The notes: generated from the sequence alone by a model not told the origin. A stretch of DNA of 6,613 nt from Phycisphaeraceae bacterium (GCA_003551485.1 PUMS01000286.1:1-6613); one strand, 5' to 3'; positions 1 to 6,562 are shown, counted from the first letter of the stretch. Numbers and translations are program-made.

Positions 1-35
1 GGCGGCAGCCGTCGCCGCAGCGCCCGCCGCGGCGG

Positions 36-1673
36 TCAGAACAGGCTCCTCACCATCTGGTGCAACTGCTGGATCGGCTGCATGTTCTCGTAGTCCATCG
101 GCCGCTCGAGGTTGAGATACATCACCACCAGCGACACCAGCAGCACGCCCACGATCGCCACGGCGGCGACGGGTATCAACACCCAGCTTACCATTCGGCG
201 GCGCCAGACCTGTCCGGTAGTGACGATCTCATCGACCACCCCGAGCACCGGCATCTTCAGGTCGTCGGTGGCATGTTCGGCGTTGCGGAAGCAGCGGCTG
301 GTCAACTCCGACCAGAGCACCATCCCGGCGCCCACGGCCAGCCCCACGGCGATGGCCGCGCCCAGGATCGAGGGCATCGCCGGGCTGGTGGGCCGGGTCA
401 GTTCGGTGGCCTGCTCAATGAAGTCGTGTGAGACGGCCTGTCCGCTGACCATCTGCGTCTGGGCCTGGCGGTTGGTCTGGGCCATGTCCTCCCAGTAGGA
501 GAGCTGATCGCCGGCGGCGCGCAGCTCGCGTTCGAGCCGGGCCATGCGGGTGCGCGTCTCATAGAAGATGCGGGCCTGGGCCTGGAGGTTGCGGTGGCGC
601 TCGCGGGCCTCTTCGAGTTGCCTCTCGCCGGTTCTGATCTTCTCCTTGGCCGCATCGCGAATGGCCGCGTGCTGGTGCCACAGTTGGTTGGGCCTGGTCA
701 CGACCCCGACCTCGATCATGCGGGGGATTTCCTCCAGACGCTGGCGGGCGCGGACGATGTCGCGCTCGAGCGACTGCATCTCCGGATGTGCCGGCCGCAA
801 GGCGGCGCGGCGCTCATTGTAATGGTTCTCGAGATCGAAAATCCGCTGCTGCTGGCTCTGGTACTCGGGGTTGATGCCCTTCTCGACGTGATCCTCCATC
901 GGCGGGTTGTTGGCGATGAAGGCCTCGGCCGAGCGCATCTCGGCCCGTTGGCGATCGATCTCATCCAGCAGTTCATTCATCCTGGAATCGATCTCCTGAA
1001 GCCTGCGGTCCAGGTCGGCCCGTCGCGTGGGCAGGTCGCCGCCGGCCTGTCGCTCCTGCTCATCGATCTCGCGCTGAAGCCGCTCGACCTCCCGGCGCAG
1101 GTCCCTGACCTGCCCATCGTAGTAGCGCTGGCTGATGACCAGGCTCTCGCGCAGGCGGCTTCGCACCTGGGTGATGTAGTTAGTCACCAGCTTGTTGACC
1201 AGCATCGGCGCCAGCGTGCGGTCGGGCGTGCTGAAGGTGACCACGACGCGGTCCAGGTCGCGGTCGCGTGCCTCGAAACTCATCGACAGGCGACTGCGCA
1301 GATCGTCGATGAGCCGCTCCTTGCGCAGCCGCCCCTCGCGGGTCAGTTCACCGGCGACGCGCGGCAGCTTGCGGTTGAAGTCGAACTCGCGGTCGCGGAT
1401 GAGTTCGATGATCGCCTGCCGCCCCATCAACTGCTCGCGCAGGATGCGCCGCTCGTAGGCGATGTTCTGCTCGATGGTGGGGTTGCCCGCCTGGCGCAGG
1501 GCCGGGTCGTTTTCGCGCTGGAACCTGGCCTCGGCCGTGTACGTCGGCTCGATGCGCAGGGCCAGCAGCACCACCACCGTCATGGCGAACAGCGCGGGGA
1601 AGAGGAACTTGTAGCGGTTGCGCCAGACGATGCCGAACCATTCGCTGACGTTCTTGGGTTTTCGCCAAGCCAT
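36..1673 (-). CDS. GumC/Wzz-type polysaccharide chain-length protein
   Basis: This 545-residue inner-membrane protein probably controls the length of an exported polysaccharide and spans the periplasm between polymerase and export pore. A membrane segment lies at about residues 20-40, followed by the Wzz-like stretch RIEPTYTAEARF. A long Arg/Glu-rich region at about 173-400 looks like coiled coil and contains ALRPAHPEMQSLERDI, a motif style seen in GumC/EpsF relatives. A Pro-containing second membrane segment (RPTSPAMPS, then about 434-454) follows. A third membrane segment at about 495-520 and a 25-residue tail come after a cytoplasmic loop with MPVLGVVDE. This three-segment layout recalls the PEP-CTERM-locus chain-length subfamily. 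No Walker motifs or tyrosine-kinase domain are present, so any partner kinase must be separate. The ATG is preceded by AAGGGGAG with 9-nt spacing. It follows the export lipoprotein gene by 130 bp on the same strand. The family call is firm; the subfamily is an inference. Confidence 0.9.
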   Translation of the reverse strand: MAWRKPKNVSEWFGIVWRNRYKFLFPALFAMTVVVLLALRIEPTYTAEARFQRENDPALRQAGNPTIEQNIAYERRILREQLMGRQAIIELIRDREFDFNRKLPRVAGELTREGRLRKERLIDDLRSRLSMSFEARDRDLDRVVVTFSTPDRTLAPMLVNKLVTNYITQVRSRLRESLVISQRYYDGQVRDLRREVERLQREIDEQERQAGGDLPTRRADLDRRLQEIDSRMNELLDEIDRQRAEMRSAEAFIANNPPMEDHVEKGINPEYQSQQQRIFDLENHYNERRAALRPAHPEMQSLERDIVRARQRLEEIPRMIEVGVVTRPNQLWHQHAAIRDAAKEKIRTGERQLEEARERHRNLQAQARIFYETRTRMARLERELRAAGDQLSYWEDMAQTNRQAQTQMVSGQAVSHDFIEQATELTRPTSPAMPSILGAAIAVGLAVGAGMVLWSELTSRCFRNAEHATDDLKMPVLGVVDEIVTTGQVWRRRMVSWVLIPVAAVAIVGVLLVSLVVMYLNLERPMDYENMQPIQQLHQMVRSLF

Positions 1674-1803
1674 GGGTTGTTGCTCCCCTTGAAGCGGGTC
1701 GATGGCTGCATCCCCGCCGGCGTGTCAATCGTTCGGCCAGGTGGCGGGGCGGGTCCGGCCGGGCCGCATTGCAGGCCCCAGGCCGGGGTCAGGGATCGCC
1801 GGC

Positions 1804-2535
1804 TCAGGGCATGCCGGCACTGACCCGCGCCGGCGTCGCCACCGCGCGGATTACCGGGTCCACCGGCGAGATCAAATTCTGCACGAAGATGCCCACCTGC
1901 GCGATGCGGTTGGTCGGCACGAAGATGATGTCACCTTCCTCGAGCACGGCGTTGTAACGCAGGTCCCCGCGCTCGGTCATGTCACGGATGTTGATGGTCA
2001 TGCGGGCGATCAGTTCCCCTTCCTCGTTGGGCCGGATCACCACCACCCGCTCCGGCCAGGCCGTCCGCGGCAGGCCGGCACTGAGCACGGCATCGAGCAC
2101 CGTGTCGCGGCCGTTGTAGGGGCGGGGCCCGGCGGAGGTCTCCCCGTACATGAAATACCGCTTCGAGGCGAAACTGGTCACCTTCACCTGCACCCGCACG
2201 TCTTCGTAGTACTCCAGACCCAGTTCCTCGATCTCCGCGGCCAGTTGCGTGGGCGTCTTGCCCGCGGCGAAGACCTCACCAAGCGGATACAGCGTGATGT
2301 AGCCATCCGGCCGCAGCGTCGCACCGACCTGGTGCAGGTCCGGAGCACCGGGGGCGATGATCTGGATGCTGTCGGGCGGCTCGATGGTGTAGGGCTTGCC
2401 CCCCACCAGCGGCCGCGGCTCGGGCAGGAACACCTCGTGGTCGGTGTACATCGGCGGCGCAGCGCAACCCGCGCCGCACACCATCATCGCCATCAGCGGC
2501 GTCAGGGCCGCCATCGCAAGGGTTCGCCTGGTCAT
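1804..2535 (-). CDS. Polysaccharide export lipoprotein, Wza-like (PES + SLBB)
   Basis: This 243-residue protein probably forms the outer-membrane or periplasmic export channel for EPS. The N-terminus is a lipoprotein signal: positively charged MTRR, a hydrophobic core, then a lipobox-like GAGC with Cys24 as the probable lipidated residue (Cys20 is an alternative). The polysaccharide-export domain covers about 47-118, with YTIEPPDSIQI and LRPDGYITLYPLGEV followed by a helix resembling KTPTQLAAEIEE. One SLBB-like domain covers about 120-208 and ends in VLEEGDIIFVPTN. A short, partly hydrophobic tail (about 211-232) could contact the membrane. It is far shorter than E. coli Wza (about 380 residues), matching the small single-SLBB exporters. 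The ATG has a strong site, GGAGGAG, with 8-nt spacing, and a good promoter lies about 190 bp upstream at 2722-2750. It precedes the chain-length gene, the usual functional partner, and probably shares its transcript. Confidence 0.92.
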   Translation of the reverse strand: MTRRTLAMAALTPLMAMMVCGAGCAAPPMYTDHEVFLPEPRPLVGGKPYTIEPPDSIQIIAPGAPDLHQVGATLRPDGYITLYPLGEVFAAGKTPTQLAAEIEELGLEYYEDVRVQVKVTSFASKRYFMYGETSAGPRPYNGRDTVLDAVLSAGLPRTAWPERVVVIRPNEEGELIARMTINIRDMTERGDLRYNAVLEEGDIIFVPTNRIAQVGIFVQNLISPVDPVIRAVATPARVSAGMP

Positions 2536-2589
2536 GGCAATCGCTCCTCCACTGGCCGTGGGCGGCTTGACGTCCCTGCTCCAAGCCGC

Positions 2590-2630
2590 GACACGGTGTC
2601 ATCGTCGGTCATCCAGCGTTCACACTGAAC
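2590..2630 (-). repeat. Two small inverted repeats in the export gene leader
   Basis: GACAC-G-GTGTC (2590-2600) and GTTCA-CAC-TGAAC (2618-2630) are two perfect 5-bp inverted repeats with 1-nt and 3-nt centres, 17 bp apart. They lie 55-95 bp before the export lipoprotein ATG, inside its predicted 5' leader. They could be operators or small RNA hairpins, or could be chance. Confidence 0.3.
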
Positions 2631-2721
2631 CACCATCGCTCATCGGCAGACACTTCGCGGACGCTCGACCCATCCCCGGCTCAAACCCTCGCCGCGGCGG
2701 GACGTACCACACGCCACCTGC

Positions 2722-2750
2722 ATTATAACCCGGCGAAACCGGCTTGGCCA
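2722..2750 (-). promoter_or_regulatory. Sigma70-type promoter for the export/chain-length genes
   Basis: On the minus strand, TGGCCA (4 of 6 matches to TTGACA) is followed by a 17-nt spacer and a perfect TATAAT. Transcription would start near 2715, leaving a leader of about 180 nt before the export lipoprotein ATG. The spacer contains a short inverted repeat, CCGG-CGAAA-CCGG on the plus strand. An AT-rich -10 box in such GC-rich DNA is unlikely by chance, and it faces the right gene. It is read by eye only. Confidence 0.7.
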
Positions 2751-2894
2751 GATTCTCGCAGACCCGACGCCGGGGCCGGCGCCGGTGGACAGGGCCGTGC
2801 TCTGCGCCCACGGCAGCCACCAGAGCCGGCGGAGCCTCAGGCATCCACCGCGGGCCTGGCAGGGTTCGCTCCATCCGTTGGCTGAGGCGGGCAA

Positions 2895-3554
2895 TCATCG
2901 CGCAGTTCGATCACGGAACTTGCTCACCGTCGCAAACAGCAGCCGCAGCTCCAGACCAAGTGACATCTTCTCGATGTACTCCAGGTCGTACTGGAGCTTG
3001 CGTCGGACCGACTCGACGTCGGTGTCGTAGCCGTTGCGGACCTGGGCCAGGCCGGTCAGGCCGGGTTTGACCGCCAGGCGCTGCTCGAAGTCGGGCAGGT
3101 CCTGGCTGAGCTGGGCAAACATCTCCGGCCGCTCCGGACGCGGGCCCACCAGGCTCATTTCGCCACAGAGGATGTTGATCAGTTGCGGCAGCTCGTCGAT
3201 GTGGCTGCGTCGCATCCAACGGCAGATGGGGATCACCCGCGGGTCATGCGCCCCGGCCCACTGGGCCCGGCCTGCCTTCTCGGCGTCGGCGTACATGGTC
3301 CTGAGTTTGTAAATCTTGAAAAGGCGGCCGTTTAAGCCCACCCGCACCTGCTCGTAAAGCACCGGCGCCGAGGGGTCGGCCAGCTTGATGAGGATCGCGC
3401 AGACCACCATCACCGGCAGAAACACCATCAGCGACACTGCTGCGCCGACCACGTCGAGCAGTTCCTTGAAAATCCGGAAGTGACGCCGGGCCAGCTCAAA
3501 CAGCACCCCCCCGCTGCCGGCACCGACCATCACCATGGTGATTGGTTCTGGCAT
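2895..3554 (-). CDS. Small sugar transferase (monotopic phosphoglycosyl transferase)
   Basis: This 219-residue enzyme probably moves a sugar phosphate from a nucleotide sugar to undecaprenyl phosphate, the first committed step of EPS synthesis at the inner membrane. It belongs to the bacterial sugar transferase family. A single hydrophobic segment at about 33-56 contains Pro47, which fits a re-entrant membrane helix. KLRTM is at 83-87, the Asp120-Glu121 catalytic dyad lies in SHIDELPQLIN, SLVGPRP is at 134-140 and KPGLTGLAQV at 163-172. It lacks the four-helix N-terminal domain of WcaJ/WbaP-type enzymes and so resembles the compact PglC-type core, with about 30 extra residues before the membrane segment. 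The ATG is preceded by AGGGG with 9-nt spacing. It is the first gene of the minus-strand EPS group, read from a predicted promoter at 3847-3874 through a leader of about 285 nt. The sugar specificity cannot be read from sequence. Confidence 0.93.
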   Translation of the reverse strand: MPEPITMVMVGAGSGGVLFELARRHFRIFKELLDVVGAAVSLMVFLPVMVVCAILIKLADPSAPVLYEQVRVGLNGRLFKIYKLRTMYADAEKAGRAQWAGAHDPRVIPICRWMRRSHIDELPQLINILCGEMSLVGPRPERPEMFAQLSQDLPDFEQRLAVKPGLTGLAQVRNGYDTDVESVRRKLQYDLEYIEKMSLGLELRLLFATVSKFRDRTAR

Positions 3555-3788
3555 GCTTTCAATCCCCTGTCGCCCCGTCCGTCGCTGGGTTCAGCCGGCA
3601 ACGATCGGGCTCTCTCCATGCGCGACCCGGGCATCGCAGGTCTCCGGACAACCCCATGGCCGTGGGCCAAGGCACGCGCCAACACCTGCGCGGCGAGGGG
3701 GTTGCGCTTTCCCATGAACTTCAACATTCGCGGCAGGCACCGGGAGCCGATCCCCAATACAGGTAACCGAACTCGCAGGGCGCCCGCG

Positions 3789-3839
3789 GTGATGACTTGG
3801 AGAGGGTGCTTTCTCACCATGCTCCATCAAGTCATTCAC
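3789..3839 (-). promoter_or_regulatory. Long hairpin at the 5' end of the sugar transferase leader
   Basis: A perfect 8-bp inverted repeat, ATGACTTG (3792-3799) and CAAGTCAT (3828-3835), is extended outward by GTG/CAC (3789-3791 with 3837-3839) across one bulged base. It is extended inward by GAG/CTC and GGTG/CACC, closing a 6-nt loop. With the promoter at 3847-3874, the transcript would start almost at the base of this stem. Such a position fits an RNA-stabilising 5' stem-loop, or a protein operator if the DNA palindrome is what matters. The pairing is seen directly; the function is inferred. Confidence 0.5.
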
Positions 3840-3846
3840 GCCCTCA

Positions 3847-3874
3847 AGCCTATCCGGAATATCGGGCCTGTCAA
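3847..3874 (-). promoter_or_regulatory. Sigma70-type promoter for the sugar transferase
   Basis: On the minus strand, a perfect -35 box TTGACA (3869-3874) is followed by a 16-nt spacer and TAGGCT (3847-3852), which keeps T1, A2 and T6 of the -10 consensus. The predicted start is near 3840, exactly where a long inverted repeat (3789-3839) begins. The -10 match is modest and the spacer is one base short of ideal, so confidence is moderate. Confidence 0.5.
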
Positions 3875-4022
3875 TAGCGCGGGCATGGAAAACTGAAGAA
3901 ATCGGCCATCAGATTTTTCCTATACCGGCCATCCAGACCGCCTCCGGCAGCCGTCCCGATGTCAAAATGGGCAACATGGGCTGGCGGGGTACTCTGCGGG
4001 AAAGCCCCACCCGGCCTCACCA

Positions 4023-4106
4023 CCGGTACCGTGCCAACCGCCCCCATCCCCACGGGCGCGGGACGCCGGGGCTCACGCGTGGGTTGTCCGACAGGGCACG
4101 TAACGG
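4023..4106. other. Nested inverted repeats, possible structured RNA
   Basis: Complementary segments nest inside one another: CGTGCC (4030-4035) with GGCACG (4095-4100), CCCACG (4049-4054) with CGTGGG (4078-4083), and GGCG (4055-4058) with CGCC (4064-4067) around a 5-nt loop. CCG (4023-4025) and CGG (4104-4106) can add an outer clamp. I cannot match it to a known riboswitch or small RNA, and GC-rich DNA makes such pairings by chance. The strand is undetermined. Confidence 0.2.
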
Positions 4107-4368
4107 GGCGGCCGGATCGCCCCCAACGTCCGGTAACGATCCCCGCCTGAAGACCCGCCCCCCCCAAGCAGGTCGACGCCGGCTTCGTGCCCGCACGCGC
4201 CCCAACCGTCACAGAACATTCCGGCGCTACAGGTGTCTGACCGGCGCGGGTGCCGCTGGCCGGTCGCGCTGCGCAGGTTCATCACCGCCCATCGTTGGCC
4301 GATACGCCACAAGCGCTGCGGGTCTGAAATTCGCGGGCAGGGCGATCCCTTCCAACCCCGCCGCTGTG

Positions 4369-4373
4369 AAGGA
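4369..4373 (+). promoter_or_regulatory. Ribosome-binding site that sets the receiver start
   Basis: AAGGA lies 9 nt before the ATG at 4383 and directly abuts the ATG at 4374. The spacing favours 4383 as the true start of the receiver protein and gives a protein that begins just before the first beta strand of the domain. Confidence 0.6.
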
Positions 4374-4382
4374 ATGGCACCG

Positions 4383-4781
4383 ATGGTTGGCGGACCGAGA
4401 ATCCTGGTGGTCGATGATGAGCCGCACATCGTGCAGGTGCTGAGCCTCAAGCTCGAACCGGCCGGTTTTGACGTGCTCGAAGCCGGCGATGCCGAGCAGG
4501 CCTTCAGCCTCGCTCAGCGCTTCGGGCCCGACCTGATCATCGCCGACTACGTCATGCCCGAGGCCGACGGCCTGGAGTTGTGCCGCTGGCTGCGCAGCGA
4601 CCCCGCCCTGGCCACCATCCCCGTGCTCATCCTGACCGGGATGCCCCTGATCCTTCCCGAACCGGCGCAGTTGTGCCAGCAGGTGGTCGACGTGCTGACC
4701 AAGCCGTTTTCTCCGCGGGAGTTGCTGCTTCGTGTGCAGTCGCTGCTCAACCAATCGGCCCATGCGAGCCAGGCATCGTGA
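4383..4781 (+). CDS. Single-domain response regulator (receiver domain)
   Basis: This 132-residue protein is almost entirely a receiver domain, to be phosphorylated by an unseen histidine kinase. All key residues are visible: acidic pocket Asp11-Asp12 in ILVVDDEP, phospho-acceptor Asp55 in LIIADYVMPEADG, switch Thr85 in VLILTGMP and conserved Lys107-Pro108 in LTKPFSPREL. There is no output domain. The start is chosen at the ATG at 4383 because AAGGA (4369-4373) sits 9 nt upstream. An ATG at 4374 touches that site directly. A start at 4233 would add an Arg/Trp-rich extension that does not look like receiver sequence. The stop overlaps the GTG start of the HD-GYP gene (GTGA), implying translational coupling. 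The two products may work as a split version of RpfG-like receiver plus HD-GYP proteins. The histidine kinase is not in the window. Confidence 0.92.
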   Translation: MVGGPRILVVDDEPHIVQVLSLKLEPAGFDVLEAGDAEQAFSLAQRFGPDLIIADYVMPEADGLELCRWLRSDPALATIPVLILTGMPLILPEPAQLCQQVVDVLTKPFSPRELLLRVQSLLNQSAHASQAS

Positions 4782-6478
4782 TCGGCGAAACCAGGCAACA
4801 CCACAGAGAAAGCACCACCGGCCCACCGCAACGCATTCAAGAGCGGTTGATGGAGCTGGGCCTGACCTGTGCGCGCTGCGATGCACGGGGCCGGGTCGAG
4901 TGGTCATCGCAGCCCGGTGCGCTTGAAGCGGCCCTCGCCGCCACCGATGCATTCCAACAGGCCCTGCAGCGCCAATGGTCGCGGCTGGTCCATGCACCGC
5001 CCGAGCCGGTGGAGCTGACCACCGGCATCTACCTGCTGGTGCTGCCGGCGCCGCGGCGGCGCGGCGGGTTCGGCCGGCAGGGGACCGCCGAGCAGATCGA
5101 CGTGGCCATCGTGCCGACCACGGAACTGGCCGACCATCCCGACCTCGCCGGGTGGGTCGCAGACACCCGGCCCCGCGGCGGCAACGGCGATCATCGCCTG
5201 CCCATCCCGGGCAACGGCCGTCCACCCCCACCCGAGGCTGGACCCGGCGGGCTGCATACACGCCGGGACGTCGACCGCTTCGCCCGCATGGTGGCCTGGA
5301 TGCACGAGGATGGCGCCGAGATCGACCGGCGCTGTCACGAGGTGCGCGCGGTCAGCCAGCAGTTGCTCGAGTCCTACGAAGAGCTGAGCCTGCTCTACAA
5401 GTTCTCAGCACGCATGACCGTGGACCAGCCCCGCGCCCGGTTCCTTGGTGAAGCGGCGGCCGAGCTTCACCAGGTGCTGGGCCTGAGCTGGCTGACGCTT
5501 CAGCTTGCCGATGATGAGCCGCGTCTGGGCTCCCTGGCGGGTTACATCCACACCGTCGGCAGCGCCGACTGCCCCGAGGCCGTCATGGAGCGCATCGGGC
5601 GCGATCTGCTGGCGCGGCAGTTCGGCGCCACGGGGCCTCAGGTGCTGGAAAGCCGCACCATCGAAGGCGCACCGCAGTTGCAGCGCCTGACGCAGCAGGT
5701 GCTGGCCGTGAGCATCCGCGTGGGCGAGCGCACCGTGGGCCTGATCTTCGCCGGTGACAAGACCGACGGCTCACCGATGAGCAACCTGGATGCGACGCTG
5801 TGCAGCTCGCTGGCATCGAGCATGTCGATCTTCATCGAGAACGTGATGCTCTACGAAGACGTGCAGTCCATGTTCATGGGCACGCTGCACGCACTGACGG
5901 CCTCGATCGACGCCAAGGACAGCTACACCCACGGCCATTCCCAGCGCGTGGCCATGCTGGGTCGCGACCTGGCCCGCGCCTGCGGCCTGGATGCGGCCAC
6001 CGCCGACCGCATCTACCTCGCCGGCCTGGTTCATGACGTGGGCAAGATCGGTGTGCCCGAGGCGGTGCTGAGCAAGCCCGGCCCGCTCAGCGGCGAGGAG
6101 TTCGAGCTGATCAAGCGCCACCCCGAGATCGGCGCCCGCATCCTGGGCGACATCCCGCAGATGCGCGACCTGATCCCCGGCGTGCTGCACCATCACGAGC
6201 GATGGGATGGCCGCGGCTACCCCCACGGCCTGCGCGGGGCGGACATCCCCCTCTACGGCCGGCTGCTGGGCCTGGCCGATGCCTTCGACGCCATGAGTTC
6301 CAACCGCGCCTACCGCCGCGCCATCGACTGCGAGGCCGTGCTCGAGGAGGTCGCCGCCTGCGCCGGCCGGCAGTTCGACCCGGACCTGGCCCGCATCTTC
6401 ACCGGCATGGACTTCACCACCTATTACAAGCTTCTCCAGTCTCACCATGCCAACGCTCCCCTCCGACGCACCGCCTGA
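4778..6478 (+). CDS. GAF and HD-GYP domain cyclic di-GMP phosphodiesterase
   Basis: This 566-residue protein probably hydrolyses cyclic di-GMP. The HD-GYP domain covers about 370-548 with an intact active site: Asp381 and His385 in DSYTHGH, His419-Asp420 in HDVGKIG, His448 in KRHPE, the HHERWDGRGYP motif at 472-482, and Asp501 in GLADAFDAM. A GAF-like sensory domain covers about 195-355, introduced by a predicted helix and joined to the catalytic part by IENVMLYEDVQSMF. Residues 1-160 are unrecognised; they include a CxxC pair (Cys31, Cys34) and a Pro/Gly-rich linker at about 131-160. No membrane segment is seen, so it is probably cytoplasmic. The GTG start at 4778 is chosen because it overlaps the receiver's stop by 4 nt. 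An ATG at 4850 (542 residues) has AAGAG 6 nt upstream and is a real alternative. The HD-GYP call is very secure, the GAF call good, the exact start moderate. Confidence 0.9.
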   Translation: MIGETRQHHRESTTGPPQRIQERLMELGLTCARCDARGRVEWSSQPGALEAALAATDAFQQALQRQWSRLVHAPPEPVELTTGIYLLVLPAPRRRGGFGRQGTAEQIDVAIVPTTELADHPDLAGWVADTRPRGGNGDHRLPIPGNGRPPPPEAGPGGLHTRRDVDRFARMVAWMHEDGAEIDRRCHEVRAVSQQLLESYEELSLLYKFSARMTVDQPRARFLGEAAAELHQVLGLSWLTLQLADDEPRLGSLAGYIHTVGSADCPEAVMERIGRDLLARQFGATGPQVLESRTIEGAPQLQRLTQQVLAVSIRVGERTVGLIFAGDKTDGSPMSNLDATLCSSLASSMSIFIENVMLYEDVQSMFMGTLHALTASIDAKDSYTHGHSQRVAMLGRDLARACGLDAATADRIYLAGLVHDVGKIGVPEAVLSKPGPLSGEEFELIKRHPEIGARILGDIPQMRDLIPGVLHHHERWDGRGYPHGLRGADIPLYGRLLGLADAFDAMSSNRAYRRAIDCEAVLEEVAACAGRQFDPDLARIFTGMDFTTYYKLLQSHHANAPLRRTA

Positions 6479-6562
6479 TGTGCCCCCGCCCGCCTGGCCC
6501 GCCACACCGCACACCCCGGCCCCCACTTCCTACTCCCGGCGGTAGAGCGGGAACCGGGGTCA

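Larger units (their letters stand above)
2536..2894. other. Intergenic region between sugar transferase and export gene
   Basis: This 359-bp gap has no convincing gene. Read on the minus strand it holds, in order, a GC hairpin about 80 nt after the sugar transferase stop (GCCGTG/CACGGC, 2794-2799 with 2809-2814), overlapping GC palindromes (CCGGCGCCGG at 2776-2785), the promoter at 2722-2750, two short inverted repeats at 2590-2630, and the ribosome-binding site at 2544-2550. The GC stems could weaken read-through from the sugar transferase, but none is followed by a T run, so I do not call a terminator. Confidence 0.6.
3555..4382. other. Divergent intergenic region between EPS and signalling genes
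   Basis: This 828-bp stretch has no recognisable protein gene. Open frames here have no familiar motifs and less third-position G/C than the flanking genes. The left part (3555-3840) is the predicted leader of the sugar transferase, including its AGGGG site at 3564-3568 and the hairpin at 3789-3839, followed by the promoter at 3847-3874. The middle (about 4023-4106) has nested complementary segments. I see no convincing promoter for the rightward signalling genes. The size is generous for two divergent promoters and could hide a small RNA. Confidence 0.6.

Noticed and set aside
24..35. Perfect palindrome CCGCCGCGGCGG just after the chain-length gene's stop, with a related CGCCGCGGCG at 2690-2699.
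   Set aside because: GC-only palindromes are expected in such GC-rich DNA, there is no T run for a terminator, and the window ends too soon to judge the context.
1723..1728. A perfect TTGACA on the minus strand between the export and chain-length genes.
   Set aside because: No -10-like sequence lies 15-18 bases downstream; the region there is GC-rich, so I do not call a promoter.
594..1823. Long plus-strand frame of 409 codons opposite the chain-length gene.
   Set aside because: It is a shadow of the strongly biased codons of the real minus-strand gene. The chain-length protein has clear membrane and family motifs; this frame has none.
2620..2898. A 92-codon minus-strand frame starting in an ATGA overlap with the sugar transferase stop.
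   Set aside because: The overlap is attractive, but the product has no recognisable motif. Roughly 30% of its third positions are A/T against about 17% in the first third of the sugar transferase. It also runs through the perfect TATAAT promoter and the GC palindromes. A coupled small gene cannot be fully excluded.
3530..3820. A 96-codon minus-strand frame in the sugar transferase leader, overlapping that gene's start.
   Set aside because: It has no domain, is very rich in Arg, uses codons such as AGA, CGA and TTA that look unlike the neighbours, and has GGAG only 1 nt from its ATG. It is more likely untranslated leader.
3480..3896. Plus-strand frame of 138 codons starting inside the sugar transferase gene.
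   Set aside because: It lies opposite a secure gene and continues through its leader and promoter; the translation shows no recognisable domain.
4026..4041. TGGCAC-like boxes (minus strand near 4030-4037, plus strand at 4375-4380) as sigma54 promoters.
   Set aside because: Neither has the required TTGC-type element at the correct spacing.
4233..4382. Upstream extension of the receiver protein to an ATG at 4233.
   Set aside because: The added 50 residues are Arg/Trp-rich, unlike receiver sequence, and there is no better ribosome-binding site than the AAGGA serving 4383.
6447..6545. A 32-codon Pro-rich frame overlapping the end of the HD-GYP gene, and another open from ATG 6478 to the window end.
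   Set aside because: Neither has a ribosome-binding site. Both are low-complexity Pro/Ala/Thr translations of C-rich DNA, and the second runs through the probable terminator hairpin.
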